Positions 48,967-58,971 of a DNA stretch of 64,000 nt are shown piece after piece. The DNA comes from Ilyonectria destructans (lineage: Eukaryota > Ascomycota > Sordariomycetes > Hypocreales > Nectriaceae): NCBI GenBank assembly GCA_020740775.1, contig JAHEWK010000007.1:1054001-1118000 (forward strand), in the 5' to 3' direction. A model generated the notes under the pieces. The model made no database searches and was not told the DNA's origin. It saw nothing but the letters and a program-made list of their open reading frames with translations. Within the stretch, counting starts at the first letter, position 1; the number at the start of each line of letters is the position of its first letter. The translations under genes were made by a program, and so were the position numbers.

Positions 48967-51900
48967 CTATATCTCCTCAAGCCATGTGCCTAGATAAGTT
49001 AGACAAGACTTAATATCGGGATGGTCTGAGCCCAATCTTTGTTGCCGCATAGAGAGGCACTCCTGCATTAAGGCTATGGCATCGTTTGTTCTGCCAGCAT
49101 CCTTCCATGTGCGAGCGAGTCGATGCATCATCATTAGCGTCTGGGGATGATCCTCTCCCCGAAGTCGCTTGCTCATCTCCATTCCCTGCACCAGCAGCGC
49201 TTCAGACTCCTTCAACCGGCCTTGCCTGTGAAATATCCTGGCCAGTTGGCTTGTTTGGGTGAGTATATGATAATGCTCCAGTCCTCGAAGTCGCTTTGAT
49301 AACTCCAGTGCTTGTATCCCTAGCTCTTCAGCTTCCTTCAATTGGCCTTGGCCCATAAGTATCATAGCCAGATTGCTTATGCTAGTAAGTGTACCAGCGT
49401 GCTCCTCTCCATTTACTCGCTTCCTTGTCTCCAATACTTGTACCTCCAGCTCCTCAGCCTCCTTGCCTCGCCCTTGCTTGCGAATTGCACAAGCTAGCAT
49501 GCTTGCTGCTTTGAGTGTAAGACTATCCTCCTGTCCGTTAATTCGCTTTGACGCCGTCATTACTTGCACCGCTAGCTCTTCACACTCCTTCCATCTGTCT
49601 TGTTTCCCAAATATATTAGCGAGATGGTGTTTGCTCTTCAGGGTCATAATATGTTCTTCTACTTTGAACACTTTCAAAAGTGTTATGGCTTGAGTTTGGT
49701 GCTGTTCAGCTTCCTTCAAATACCCTTCGTGCGAAAAATATTTAGCCATGTTGTACAGCAGTTTAGCTCGTGCAGTCCTTGCACCATTTGCGCTGGTACC
49801 ATCCTGACTCAGTACAGACTTCGCATGCGGTAGATATCTAAGACACAAATCTCGGCTCTTAAAGCTTCCCCTTGGGTAGGCGTCCGCCACCGTTTTGAGG
49901 GCATGCTGTGCGAGCTTGACCATTCTACCCTTAACTAGCAGCCACTTTCGTGTCACCAATTGGACCAGGCGATGCATGTCCACGGTCTCACCCTTATCTT
50001 TTGAGATGAACGAAAATGCCTTGAGTAGGCCAAGGGATTTGGTGAGCTTGGTAGCATCAATGGCATTGAGCTCCTGAGGCAGGGTCTTGAAGCAGTAGGC
50101 GGCGATGAACTCCTTTGGAATAGCCTGGCGATCAAGAAGGCCGATGAAGGATAGGATGTTACTCGTGAATGAATCTTGCTGTTCGATCATTTCAAATGAA
50201 ATGATCCAAGTTGCTGTGACTGAACGCGGTGTTTCGGAGTCTCTCCCGACTGTGTTGAATGGTTCGCTCAGGCGATCCACTAACGCCATGTCGCTATCGT
50301 CCAAGAGTTTGATGTATTCTCCGATTGTGATGGAGTTTTCTTGGACGAATGCTGCGGCCTGCGCCAGTGCAAGGGGCAGATGTTCCAGCCGCGATGCAAG
50401 GACCGCCGTCTCTCCAATATCGACTTCCTGATCATCCATCATTGCACGCATTAGCATATTTGCCTCTGCATCAGTTAACTTGTCGACTTCAATTGGAGGT
50501 TTCCCTTGAGCTAGCTTCAATCCCGCTTGTTTGTTCCTGGTTGTGACAAGGATCGATCCGTGAGCACATTCGGGCACATAGCGTCCTAGGCTCGCTCCTT
50601 CATTGACAGTGGAATTGGATGGAGTGGTCTCATCATTTCCTTCCTGCGATCCAAAGAATAGCTCTGTGTCGTCGGCATTATCGATAACCATGAGCCAGCG
50701 CTGCTGGTAATTCTTTTCAAGCCAAGTCTTGACGAGCGATAACGTGTCGATTTGTGGGTCATCGCGTCCTGGGATGTTGAGTTCCTGAGCGATGGAGGAA
50801 TATCCCCCGCGGAAGCGTTCAGCGTTGCCACCATGAACCCAGAATACTGAAATATCAGGATGTGTTTCTCGTAGCCAGTAGACATAGGCTATGGCAATTT
50901 GCGTTTTCCTATGAAATGTCAGGCTGTATTCCGCGGTAACGTTAATGGTTAATGTAGCTTACCCAACCCCACCAAGACCATATAGTGAGATCCTTGATCG
51001 CAGCTTGACAGCTCTCTGGCGCTGACCTATGCTAAACCGTTCTTCAAGATCACGTAGGATTTGTGATCGCCCTACAAAGTCTTCGTTTTGATTGTATGGA
51101 ACCAGAACTAATTATATTAGTAGGTGCTATCACGGTGACTCTCTTTACATACACTTTGCAGTTGAGCGTTGAATGCGATTTCGCGCTGATAGCGCTCGTC
51201 GGGTGAGACCCTTAAGCCTCTCAAATGTTTTCTCATACTCGTGATCCTGAGGCCCAAATTTCACCATAAGAGAGTGGGTACGGGCGATGGCACACATGTA
51301 CTCCGGTCGGTTTTCCCAAGGGCGGCAGACAGTAGCAGAAGATTTAGTGACCAGGACTTTGGATGGTCCATTCATCCTCCAGTCACCATGTTCATCCTGT
51401 TCCTTGTTAGGTATGTACGTTTGTGAGGGGGGGAGACAAATACCTTTTGTGCTGTCGGTGACTCAACCGTTTCGTAAAAGCAGATAATCTCGGCCTCGCC
51501 TTCTTCACCCAGAGCCTTGTAAAATTCTCGTTGCTGCATGGTAAGGATTTGGGAATTGATACGGTTGATAGATTCAAGCAGGAAGCGATTCGGTCCGTCC
51601 CCAGCCATAGGGATTAGCGAGCTAATATCCATTCCGTCGTTGGGAACCCCAAAGAAGGCGATTCCACGTACAGCTTGGAGAAGGTTAATATCGTCCTCTA
51701 CAGTAGATTTCGACAGGGATATCAGGGTCTGTTGTTGAATTAACTTTTGGCAAGTACACGAAATGTACAGAGCTTACCTGCTTGATGATCAACCCTCCCA
51801 AGCTGTGAGCAACGAAGACGATCGGTCGCATCGTCGAGTTGCTGGCCAATGCGAGCAAACTTGTGTGGAATGCTGTTGCGAGGTCCTCCAAGTTTTGCAT

Positions 51901-52500
51901 ATTCTTGCTTTGCGAGACTTTCGATTCATAACCATAAATCATAGTCCGCGTCATTGGTATGTCGGTGTCTTGGAGGATAAGATCGTAGGGCAAAGAATCC
52001 CGCAGCCACATGTAGTCCCCGCCCTTCTCTTTGAATGACCCGAATGCATGGCCACCGAGACCAGATATAGCAATGACGCTAGAATCATTAGCACGAACTT
52101 CGTGGAGTGCTCTACCCTTGCAAACTTACTCAACCTTGTGGTCCTCTGGAGGAGGCGTGTACAGCGTAGTGATGCCGAAGAAGCCATGGTCAAGCGTGAG
52201 ATATTCGTCTCGGCCAGGTTGATTTTTGTTCGTCTTTGGGAGCCGAAAGCTTCGAGTCTCTTCGGCACGCAGCTCTTGGAGCGGAGGGAGGAGGTTTTGA
52301 AAGGTGACAGTAGCCGTCTTCGTCCGGCCGTTGATTTCGCTTGCAAGAGACCGTATAGTTATGTCGGTGGAGTTCTCATGGTCTGTGAGGAACGACTCTA
52401 ATCGGGCAGGGTCCCACGAGTCAGGTACGCCGCGGACGCGGAACGTCCTAAGATCTCCTCGTGCTAGAGTGCCAGCCTGATTTCGAAAAGGCAGCTCCAT
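48967..52500 (-). CDS. NLR-like receptor: SesB-type hydrolase, NB-ARC, TPR
   Basis: 1095-residue STAND-type protein. Six exons: 52500-52130, 52078-51778, 51728-51444, 51396-51153, 51107-50963, 50908-48967; every junction keeps phase. Residues 1-120 look RRM-like (FRVRGVPDSWDPARLESFL, ATVTFQN). Residues 125-330 form an alpha/beta-hydrolase of the SesB type with AHSLGG (Ser216). The NB-ARC begins near 405 (NEDFVGRSQIL) with P-loop GLGGVGKT split by the last intron, Walker B-like WLMVIDNAD at 519-527, SILVTTRNK, LPLALAQAAAF and DMHRLVQ. About six kinesin-light-chain-type TPRs of 42 residues end the protein. The domain layout matches fungal NOD-like receptors that link non-self sensing to an effector domain. 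It is divergent from the HET-domain gene, 1.25 kb away. The exact first codon is uncertain. Confidence 0.9.
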
Positions 52501-53750
52501 TTTGGGCGACGTGGGATGCGCAGTCTAATTGATGACGGCGGCAGCTAAGCCTGTCCGAGTAGACACCAGTGGGTCGCGTCCAATGTCCAGGGCTGTTGAT
52601 CTGGACGATACGTTTGTCGTGTGTGAAATAGGAGCCCGTGGTGAGGAGGCCAGAAGTTGGGAGAGAAACAATCCGAGGGATTTGCGGCTGAGGGAGGAGT
52701 GAAGTAAGCATTGAAAAGTGGCGGACGCTGGGAGCCTCAGGCATCAGAGGCTTGCAGCACTCTTGGCCTCTCAACAGCCAGCCTTCACTTTACGCGGTAA
52801 CCAACCAATACAGATCAGGCTGTGACGCCGAAAATGCATGGCCCAACAAACATGGCGGCTATATTCCTGCACAGGTACAAGCCTATTGGCCGTACCCTTG
52901 ACAAACTAATGTACCGAACATGTACAGTAAGAAGGTGTATTCTTAATTAAGCCCTCGATTGTTATTTTATATATATATCTCTTTGAGTGCCGTGAGGCTT
53001 CTCGCAGAGAGCTTGCAGGGATCTCAACCAATGAGAGAGAGTAGAGGCTCAGGGATACCTGAAATCAGGTATTGGATAACCTGAGACAGAAGTCTTTTAA
53101 ATTCTGATTTCTGCTGGCGCAGAAGGGGTTCTCGTAATCTAAGATAAATCTTACAGTAATCAAAGAGATGGAAGTTTATTATACTAAATATCAGTTAACT
53201 GTTTATTCCACTTTTGCCATAGTTATGAATGCAATATCTAGCTTTATTAATAAATAGAAAAAGACGAGAAAATAGCCATCAGAGAATAAACATTAAAATT
53301 ATTTCTCATATATTAGGTATATTATTAATAATCATATTTGGAATTGAAGCATATACGTATGTATGTGAATAGCAGTGCTGTAAAAATACAGCTACAGCCC
53401 AACTAAAGTCGTCTTCAAGAACGGTTGTATAGCGCATGGATCCTGACATAAAGCCGTGCACGCTGTCCTCTTGCAAGAACTCAGCGGTAATGAAGTGGTA
53501 GAGCATGTTGAGGACAGGCAGGTGAAGGCTACTATGTCGTGTGGCTGTGTACAATATTGACGATCCTTCACGCAGCTGAAGCGAGCGAGCAGGGGTGTTG
53601 CTTACCGCCAGAAAACCTGCGCCTTGCTTATTTTAGGCAACACCGCCTGATCTACCAAGGACGTGAATATGGATCTTCGCATGTCTATATATGAGTGCGG
53701 ATTGGCAATTTAATACCAACTCATTATCGCCGTGCACGCAATTCACGACC
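52501..53750. promoter_or_regulatory. Divergent region between NLR and HET genes
   Basis: 1.25 kb between two start codons facing away from each other. The NLR-proximal 450 bases are of normal composition. About 52930-53350 is AT-rich with long A/T runs (TTTATATATATATC near 52970) and looks like a decayed insertion. A short minus-strand frame at 53554-53306 has no support. Confidence 0.6.
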
Positions 53751-56118
53751 ATGGAATCAGAAACCAAACCACAAGAGCAACTTGCTCCAGCCAATCCAAC
53801 ACCAGATACCCAAAAACCCCAGCGTCTAACAATTGAAAACGGCACCCTCTGTTCCTTCTGCCATGACATGTGCACCAGCCCTCCTCCCACCGGCACGCCC
53901 TTCCACTTGCGAGCACTCCCGGATCTCCTTGAGGCGTCTAGCTTTTGCGGCTATTGCGCCGCGTGGGTGCGCTCCCTCGAGGCTTCGGCAAACGCCATCG
54001 TCGAGGATGGCCAGGACGCTGCGCTCATGGCGCATCCGCTTCTGCAGGGGTTTGTAGAGCCGAGTGAGGTGCAGCTGCAGTATCTGAATATTCATGATTG
54101 GGTTGAGGGAGGAATCGAGCAGCGGATTGCGTGGCCGCGGTCGGGGACTATCTGGGCGACGCTGGATTTACTACCCGTTAGCAGTGAGTGCATCGTAACT
54201 CCTATCGTGCACTTGGGACAGAACTGACTAGAATGCAGACTCGTCAATAATCAACCTCGGATCTTTGGCCCTCTCCGATCAGTCAGAAACCGTTTGGAAC
54301 GGCATCAAGTTCTGGATCAGCGAGTGCACGTCGCATCACACCAACTGCCTCCAGGGAACCACATCGTGGAAACCAACTCGGCTACTACATCTGGGTCCGC
54401 TCTCGAGTCCCATGAGCATCCGTCTAGTAGAGGGCAAAAGTCTTCTCGGCACTGCACAATACTTGACCCTGAGTCATTGCTGGGGCGATATTCAACCGCT
54501 GCAGCTAACCAGCCAATCCATCCATCAATTCAAGTCTTCAATTCCTACTGACGACCTGCCAAAAACCTTTCTAGACGCATGCAACACGACTCGAAAGCTG
54601 GGCCATGAATATCTCTGGATCGACGCCCTCTGTATCACCCAAGACGACCCAGAGGATTGGGCTATAGAAACTGGCCGCATGTCATCCACATACGGCAACT
54701 CATTCCTCACCATCGCGGCCACCGCTGCCGAAAACGCCGCCCAAGGATTATTCTACCCCAATGAAGAGCGCGACCGAAACGCTTGGCTCCCCGCTCTTAT
54801 ACACCGTTCCTGGGGCGCGCAGTTCTCCGGCGACTTCTACGTCTGTGACTACCGCGACTGGTGGGCGAAGCTCGGCGATTCGCCTCTGAACCGCCGCGGC
54901 TGGGCATTCCAGGAGCGCATCCTCTCGCCGCGGGTGCTTCATCTCGGGCTCGAGCAGGTGGCGTTTGAGTGCCCGTCGATGACTGCGTGCGAACGACTGC
55001 CGTTTGGTAATCTGGGCCGCATCCATGGCGAGATGGGCGGGCCGGGGAGCAACATGAAGCGCTTCCTTGCGTCGGAGAGCGCTGGAGGGCAACGGGTTCC
55101 GGACGTGGTTGATGTTTTGGTTGAGTGGAATGAACTTGTGCGAAACTATGCGCATGGCCGGTTTGCTGTCGGCACGGACAAGATGGTTGCTCTTACGGGG
55201 GTTGTCGATTCCTTCGCCAATTTGTTCGATCGGGCAACGCGTTCTGAGGACTCTCAAACCGTACAGCCCGATGATGACACTTCCAAGGAGGCAAAAGAGG
55301 CAAAAGAGGAGAAACTGAACCTCAAGGACAACCCAAACGACTCGCCAAAACAGAATCTCTTTGTCGGCGGCCTCTGGAGACCCCGAATGGAGATGCAACT
55401 CGCCTGGCGAGCAACATCCAAAGTCCAGGCCCACCAACTCAGCGGAAACGCTCCCCCTGGGTTCGGTACACGGCCACAAGCATACGTTGCTCCGACGTGG
55501 TCCTGGTGCTCGCTCAACCATTCCCCCGTCGAGCCACAGCAATCAAACCCGAGTGACATAGCCCTCACTGCGGTGCTCGAGGTTAAGATAAACCCCACAC
55601 AGCGACTGAATACCTCCAGCCAGGAGAGCGGTCTCAAGTATTGCTGCGCCCCCGAGTCATTCCTCCGCCTTCGGTGCTCTTTGGTGCCGCTTGCAGGCTT
55701 TGACGTCGACAACGTTCTGGTGTTGCCCTATTCTGACGGTGTTAACGGGCTGAAGCAAATCAGCAGCAGGAATTACTGGGACGCGTCGTGCGAAGAAGAG
55801 GCAGGTAATGCAAAAATGCCATGCCTTGTTCCGACGTTTGTCGAGATGAATCGCGTCTCGAGGGCAGTGCACGGGCTCGTTCTTGACATGCATCTGAATG
55901 AGGAGAGTGGTGAGCGATACTATACCCGACTAGGGGTGTTTGTACTTGAACAGCCAGAGGATATTAAAGCGCTATGGGATGCGGTGGCGAAGTTTGATCT
56001 GCTCAACCCGGGAACTCAGTCAGGATCTATCATTTGCGATGGGATCCAGCGACCTGTGGGTGCACGGGAGTATCTGGAGAAGGATGGAATCTTGCAGCGT
56101 GTTATTTGTATTCGGTGA
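53751..56118 (+). CDS. HET-domain (heterokaryon incompatibility) protein
   Basis: 770 residues in two exons, 53751-54183 and 54239-56118; splicing gives LPVSNSSIINLG. I choose ATG 53751 (context ACGACCATGG) over an in-frame ATG 60 bases upstream. The N-terminal 145 residues are Cys-containing (LCSFCHDMC, FCGYCAAWV), as in many fungal HET proteins. The HET domain runs from about residue 219 (YLTLSHCWG) through LWIDALCITQDDPEDW to RRGWAFQERILSPRVLHL (about 380). The C-terminal part has the usual WSWCS block; a lysine/glutamate-rich insert (SKEAKEAKEEKLN) lies near 505. HET domains trigger a cell-death reaction when incompatible hyphae fuse and are TIR-related in structure. Divergent neighbour of the NLR gene. 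Confidence 0.95.
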
Positions 56119-56438
56119 GATAAGCTTAAATGGTTCATGATTCGTGTTCCCAATAGAACGCTAGGATATCTTGGATGCAATAGAACACCGCTAGGCTATG
56201 ATAAAACATTCGGCGCAGTTTAAACCATTTCTCGTCCCTCAACCCGTTGATTAGGTTCTTCCATCTCCTCTGCCAGATATAGCAGTGTCCGGCAAATCAT
56301 AAACAGGCATAAATCAAGTCATGCTAACAAAGAGTAAACTCTACTGGACTTCTAGCTATCAGCGTTCTGTGGCCCGGATTGCAAAAATCTATATGCTCAT
56401 AAACACATCTATGTCTAGTTCAGGTCTCGCGACCACGA
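56119..56438. other. 3' flanks of converging genes
   Basis: Short region between the HET gene and the transporter; nothing else seen. Confidence 0.6.
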
Positions 56439-58241
56439 TCAAGGGTCGATGTCCGTCTCGGCTTCCGGCTGGACCTGCTCCTCGGACAGCCGTGGGTTTC
56501 TCAGTGCCAGGGCGAATCCAATCATGGGAATGCAAAGGCACATGCCAGCAATGCAGAGCAGCTTCTGCACATGTGAATAGCTGGCGATGATGGCGTCTCG
56601 GATTTCTCCTCCGACGGGATAGTTGGGTATCACGGAAAAGGGGGAGTCGTAGATGGCCTGAGCCAGTGTGGCGTTGGGTTGGAATGCGAGGTTGGCTTGT
56701 AGAGTGCCGTAGAGTGTCTGGGTCCAGATGGCACCGGACAAGCACGTTCCGAAAGCGCTTCCGACGTTGTAAAATGACAAGTAGAGGCCAGTCAGGATGG
56801 CCATGTGTTCGCGCGAGGCGGAGGCTTGGATAGACGCCTGGGTGGGATACGCAAAGAAGCCGCCGGCCACGCCCAACAGGACCTGGGCGCCGATGATGCC
56901 TGTTCTGGAGGCCTCGGAAGCACCACCGGGGTGCAAAATCAAAAGGCCAAAGGCCAGCATGAAGAGACAAGTGCCTCCTACGATGATGAACTTGAGGCGG
57001 CGGATCTTGAAGATGACCAGACCAGCTGCCATGCCGCTCAGAACGCCGAAGAAGGAAAAGAAGGAGAGAATGCGGGTAGCACTCTCGACGGAAAAGTCAA
57101 ACGCGACGACGAGGACAGTGAAGAGGTAGTTGCCCTGGGTGTACCAGGCAAAGTTGAGCATGCTGCGGACGGCCAACGCAGACCAGACGCCTCGATCGCG
57201 CAGAAGATGGAACGGGACGAGAGGGTTCTTGGCGCCGCGCTTCTCCCAGAGGACGAAGAGAGGGATGAGGAAGAGCCCGACGGTTAGGGGAACAATGACC
57301 TGCCAGTTGCCCCAATGGCTGACCTTGCCGCCGGCTGCTGTCAGTGGTGCGAGGACGAGGGAGAATGCTGCGATGAGGGTGACGAGGCCGACCATGTCTA
57401 GCTGCTCGAAGAGGTCAGAGTTGAACCATTTCTTGGGCGAACGGTGGCGCGACTCGGGTCGAAAGGCCTCGATCTTCTTCGCACGGCCTTCGACGGTGTA
57501 CAGGAACGTGAGCAGCGGCAGCGAAGCAATCGGGTAGATGATGGCCCACATGCCCAGACCCCATCGCCAAGTCGTCGCCTCCAGGACGGCCGACGTAATG
57601 GTTCCGCTAATCCAGGTGTTGACGAGGAAGGGAATGGCGGGGATGTAGCTGAAGAAGACGCGGGCTCGCATGGACGAAAAGTCGGCAATCAGCACCTCCA
57701 TCAGCAGCACGATGCACGTGTACCCGGCCTGGTAGATGATGCTCCCGGTGCAAAATGCCTCAACCGACTGCGCACTCGCCTCGATGGCGATGCCGGCCGT
57801 GTACAGCACCGTGGACACGGCGATGACCTCGAAGCGGCCCAGCACGTCGGCGACCTTTGCGGCGGTGGGCTGCACGGCGACGGCGACGACGCTGCGGAAG
57901 ACGTTGATGGTCGAGAGGTACGAGTGCAGCGAGAAGCTGGAGGTTGCGTAGGGCTGGTAGGCGGAGCGCACCTGGCTCTCGAGGCCGTAGGCGTAGCCGA
58001 CGAGGAAGATGGCGACGAACAGCCACACGCGGTCGGCGGTCGAGAAGCTGGCGGACACGGCGGCCATGCGCTCGACGCCCGAGGAGCGAAGCGATGGTTT
58101 CTGCGTGGAGTCGTCGTAGCTGGTCGAGCTGCTGCTGGAGGCGAGCACCTGGCTGTCGGATACCCGTCGTTTGACAGCCGCTGCGCCAGACGCGTCGTCG
58201 CTGGCTCCCAAAAGGGGCGCTCGTTCGTCGGCGCGGTCCAT
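56439..58241 (-). CDS. MFS siderophore-iron transporter (Sit/Mir type)
   Basis: Intronless gene of 600 residues. A hydrophilic, Ser-rich N-terminus of about 65 residues is followed by around 14 membrane helices, from VWLFVAIFLVGYAYGLESQV to LLCIAGMCLCIPMIGFALAL. Family marks are the conserved first-helix GYAYGLESQVRSAYQPYA, IYQAGYTCIVLLMEVLIADF, WISGTITSAV, the loop KNPLVPFHLLRDRGVW, and the C-terminal PNYPVGGEIRDAI block. This is the fungal UMF/SHS group that imports ferric siderophores. No siderophore synthetase is in the window. A promoter GATA-factor control is common in this family but no clear HGATAR cluster was picked out here. Confidence 0.9.
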   Translation of the reverse strand: MDRADERAPLLGASDDASGAAAVKRRVSDSQVLASSSSSTSYDDSTQKPSLRSSGVERMAAVSASFSTADRVWLFVAIFLVGYAYGLESQVRSAYQPYATSSFSLHSYLSTINVFRSVVAVAVQPTAAKVADVLGRFEVIAVSTVLYTAGIAIEASAQSVEAFCTGSIIYQAGYTCIVLLMEVLIADFSSMRARVFFSYIPAIPFLVNTWISGTITSAVLEATTWRWGLGMWAIIYPIASLPLLTFLYTVEGRAKKIEAFRPESRHRSPKKWFNSDLFEQLDMVGLVTLIAAFSLVLAPLTAAGGKVSHWGNWQVIVPLTVGLFLIPLFVLWEKRGAKNPLVPFHLLRDRGVWSALAVRSMLNFAWYTQGNYLFTVLVVAFDFSVESATRILSFFSFFGVLSGMAAGLVIFKIRRLKFIIVGGTCLFMLAFGLLILHPGGASEASRTGIIGAQVLLGVAGGFFAYPTQASIQASASREHMAILTGLYLSFYNVGSAFGTCLSGAIWTQTLYGTLQANLAFQPNATLAQAIYDSPFSVIPNYPVGGEIRDAIIASYSHVQKLLCIAGMCLCIPMIGFALALRNPRLSEEQVQPEAETDIDP

Positions 58242-58971
58242 GGCGATGCGATGCGACTGTGCGATGCGGCGAGAGCGTGGAGGTTTAGTTGGTGGTGTAG
58301 GTTCCAGGCCACAGGCTGCTAGAGCATGCAGCTGCGGGATGGCAGCCTACCCAAGGTAAGGCAGGCACCTACGCTGTATTTGTCACGCCGCACTTGGCCG
58401 GTCACGCGGGACAGGCGTCACGTTGTGTACGGCGCACTTCGCACGACGTACCGTCTACTTTGGATTCAGGAGGATCAGATAAGATAAATGTCCAATAGCG
58501 GCGGTTCTAGCCGGGGCTAATGTGCCTGCTGTGGATATTACTTTCCGCTCTAGCCGCCGTGCATCAGCGACGTGATCCGTCTGTGCTGGAATGTTACTCC
58601 CGCTATCGGCCTGGAAATGACGCTTGAGATCCATCAGACAGGGATCCGGCATGCGGGAAATGCGGGAGATGCGTCCATTGACAATCGGTTTTCGGTTATT
58701 TGCCGAAATCCCATCGTACAGAGTACAAGCGGGGGGAGTCTATTTTCTCGAGATTTCAGGATGGAGCATTAAAGGATGTGGGAATTATTTATTCCTCTAC
58801 CTACTCTGGCGTCCATCTACTTCATGCTCTATCATCTATCCCTGGTCCCCCGAATTGTCAAACGGCCGCTTCCTGTCAATCCAAACTCTATCTCGCCAAG
58901 ACGCAACCCAGCGCCTTTGATCTAAACCGAAACAGTCTGGATAAAAAAGTATACACATAAAAATACGCCCG
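58242..58971. other. Intergenic
   Basis: Promoter side of the transporter and 3' flank of the AAA gene. No gene or repeat is visible. Confidence 0.6.

Noticed and set aside
53306..53554. 82-residue minus-strand frame between the NLR and HET genes
   Set aside because: AT-rich setting, no recognisable motif, no splice partners.
57444..58322. 292-residue plus-strand frame opposite the siderophore transporter
   Set aside because: Arg/Gly/Asp-rich mirror frame of a clear 14-helix transporter.
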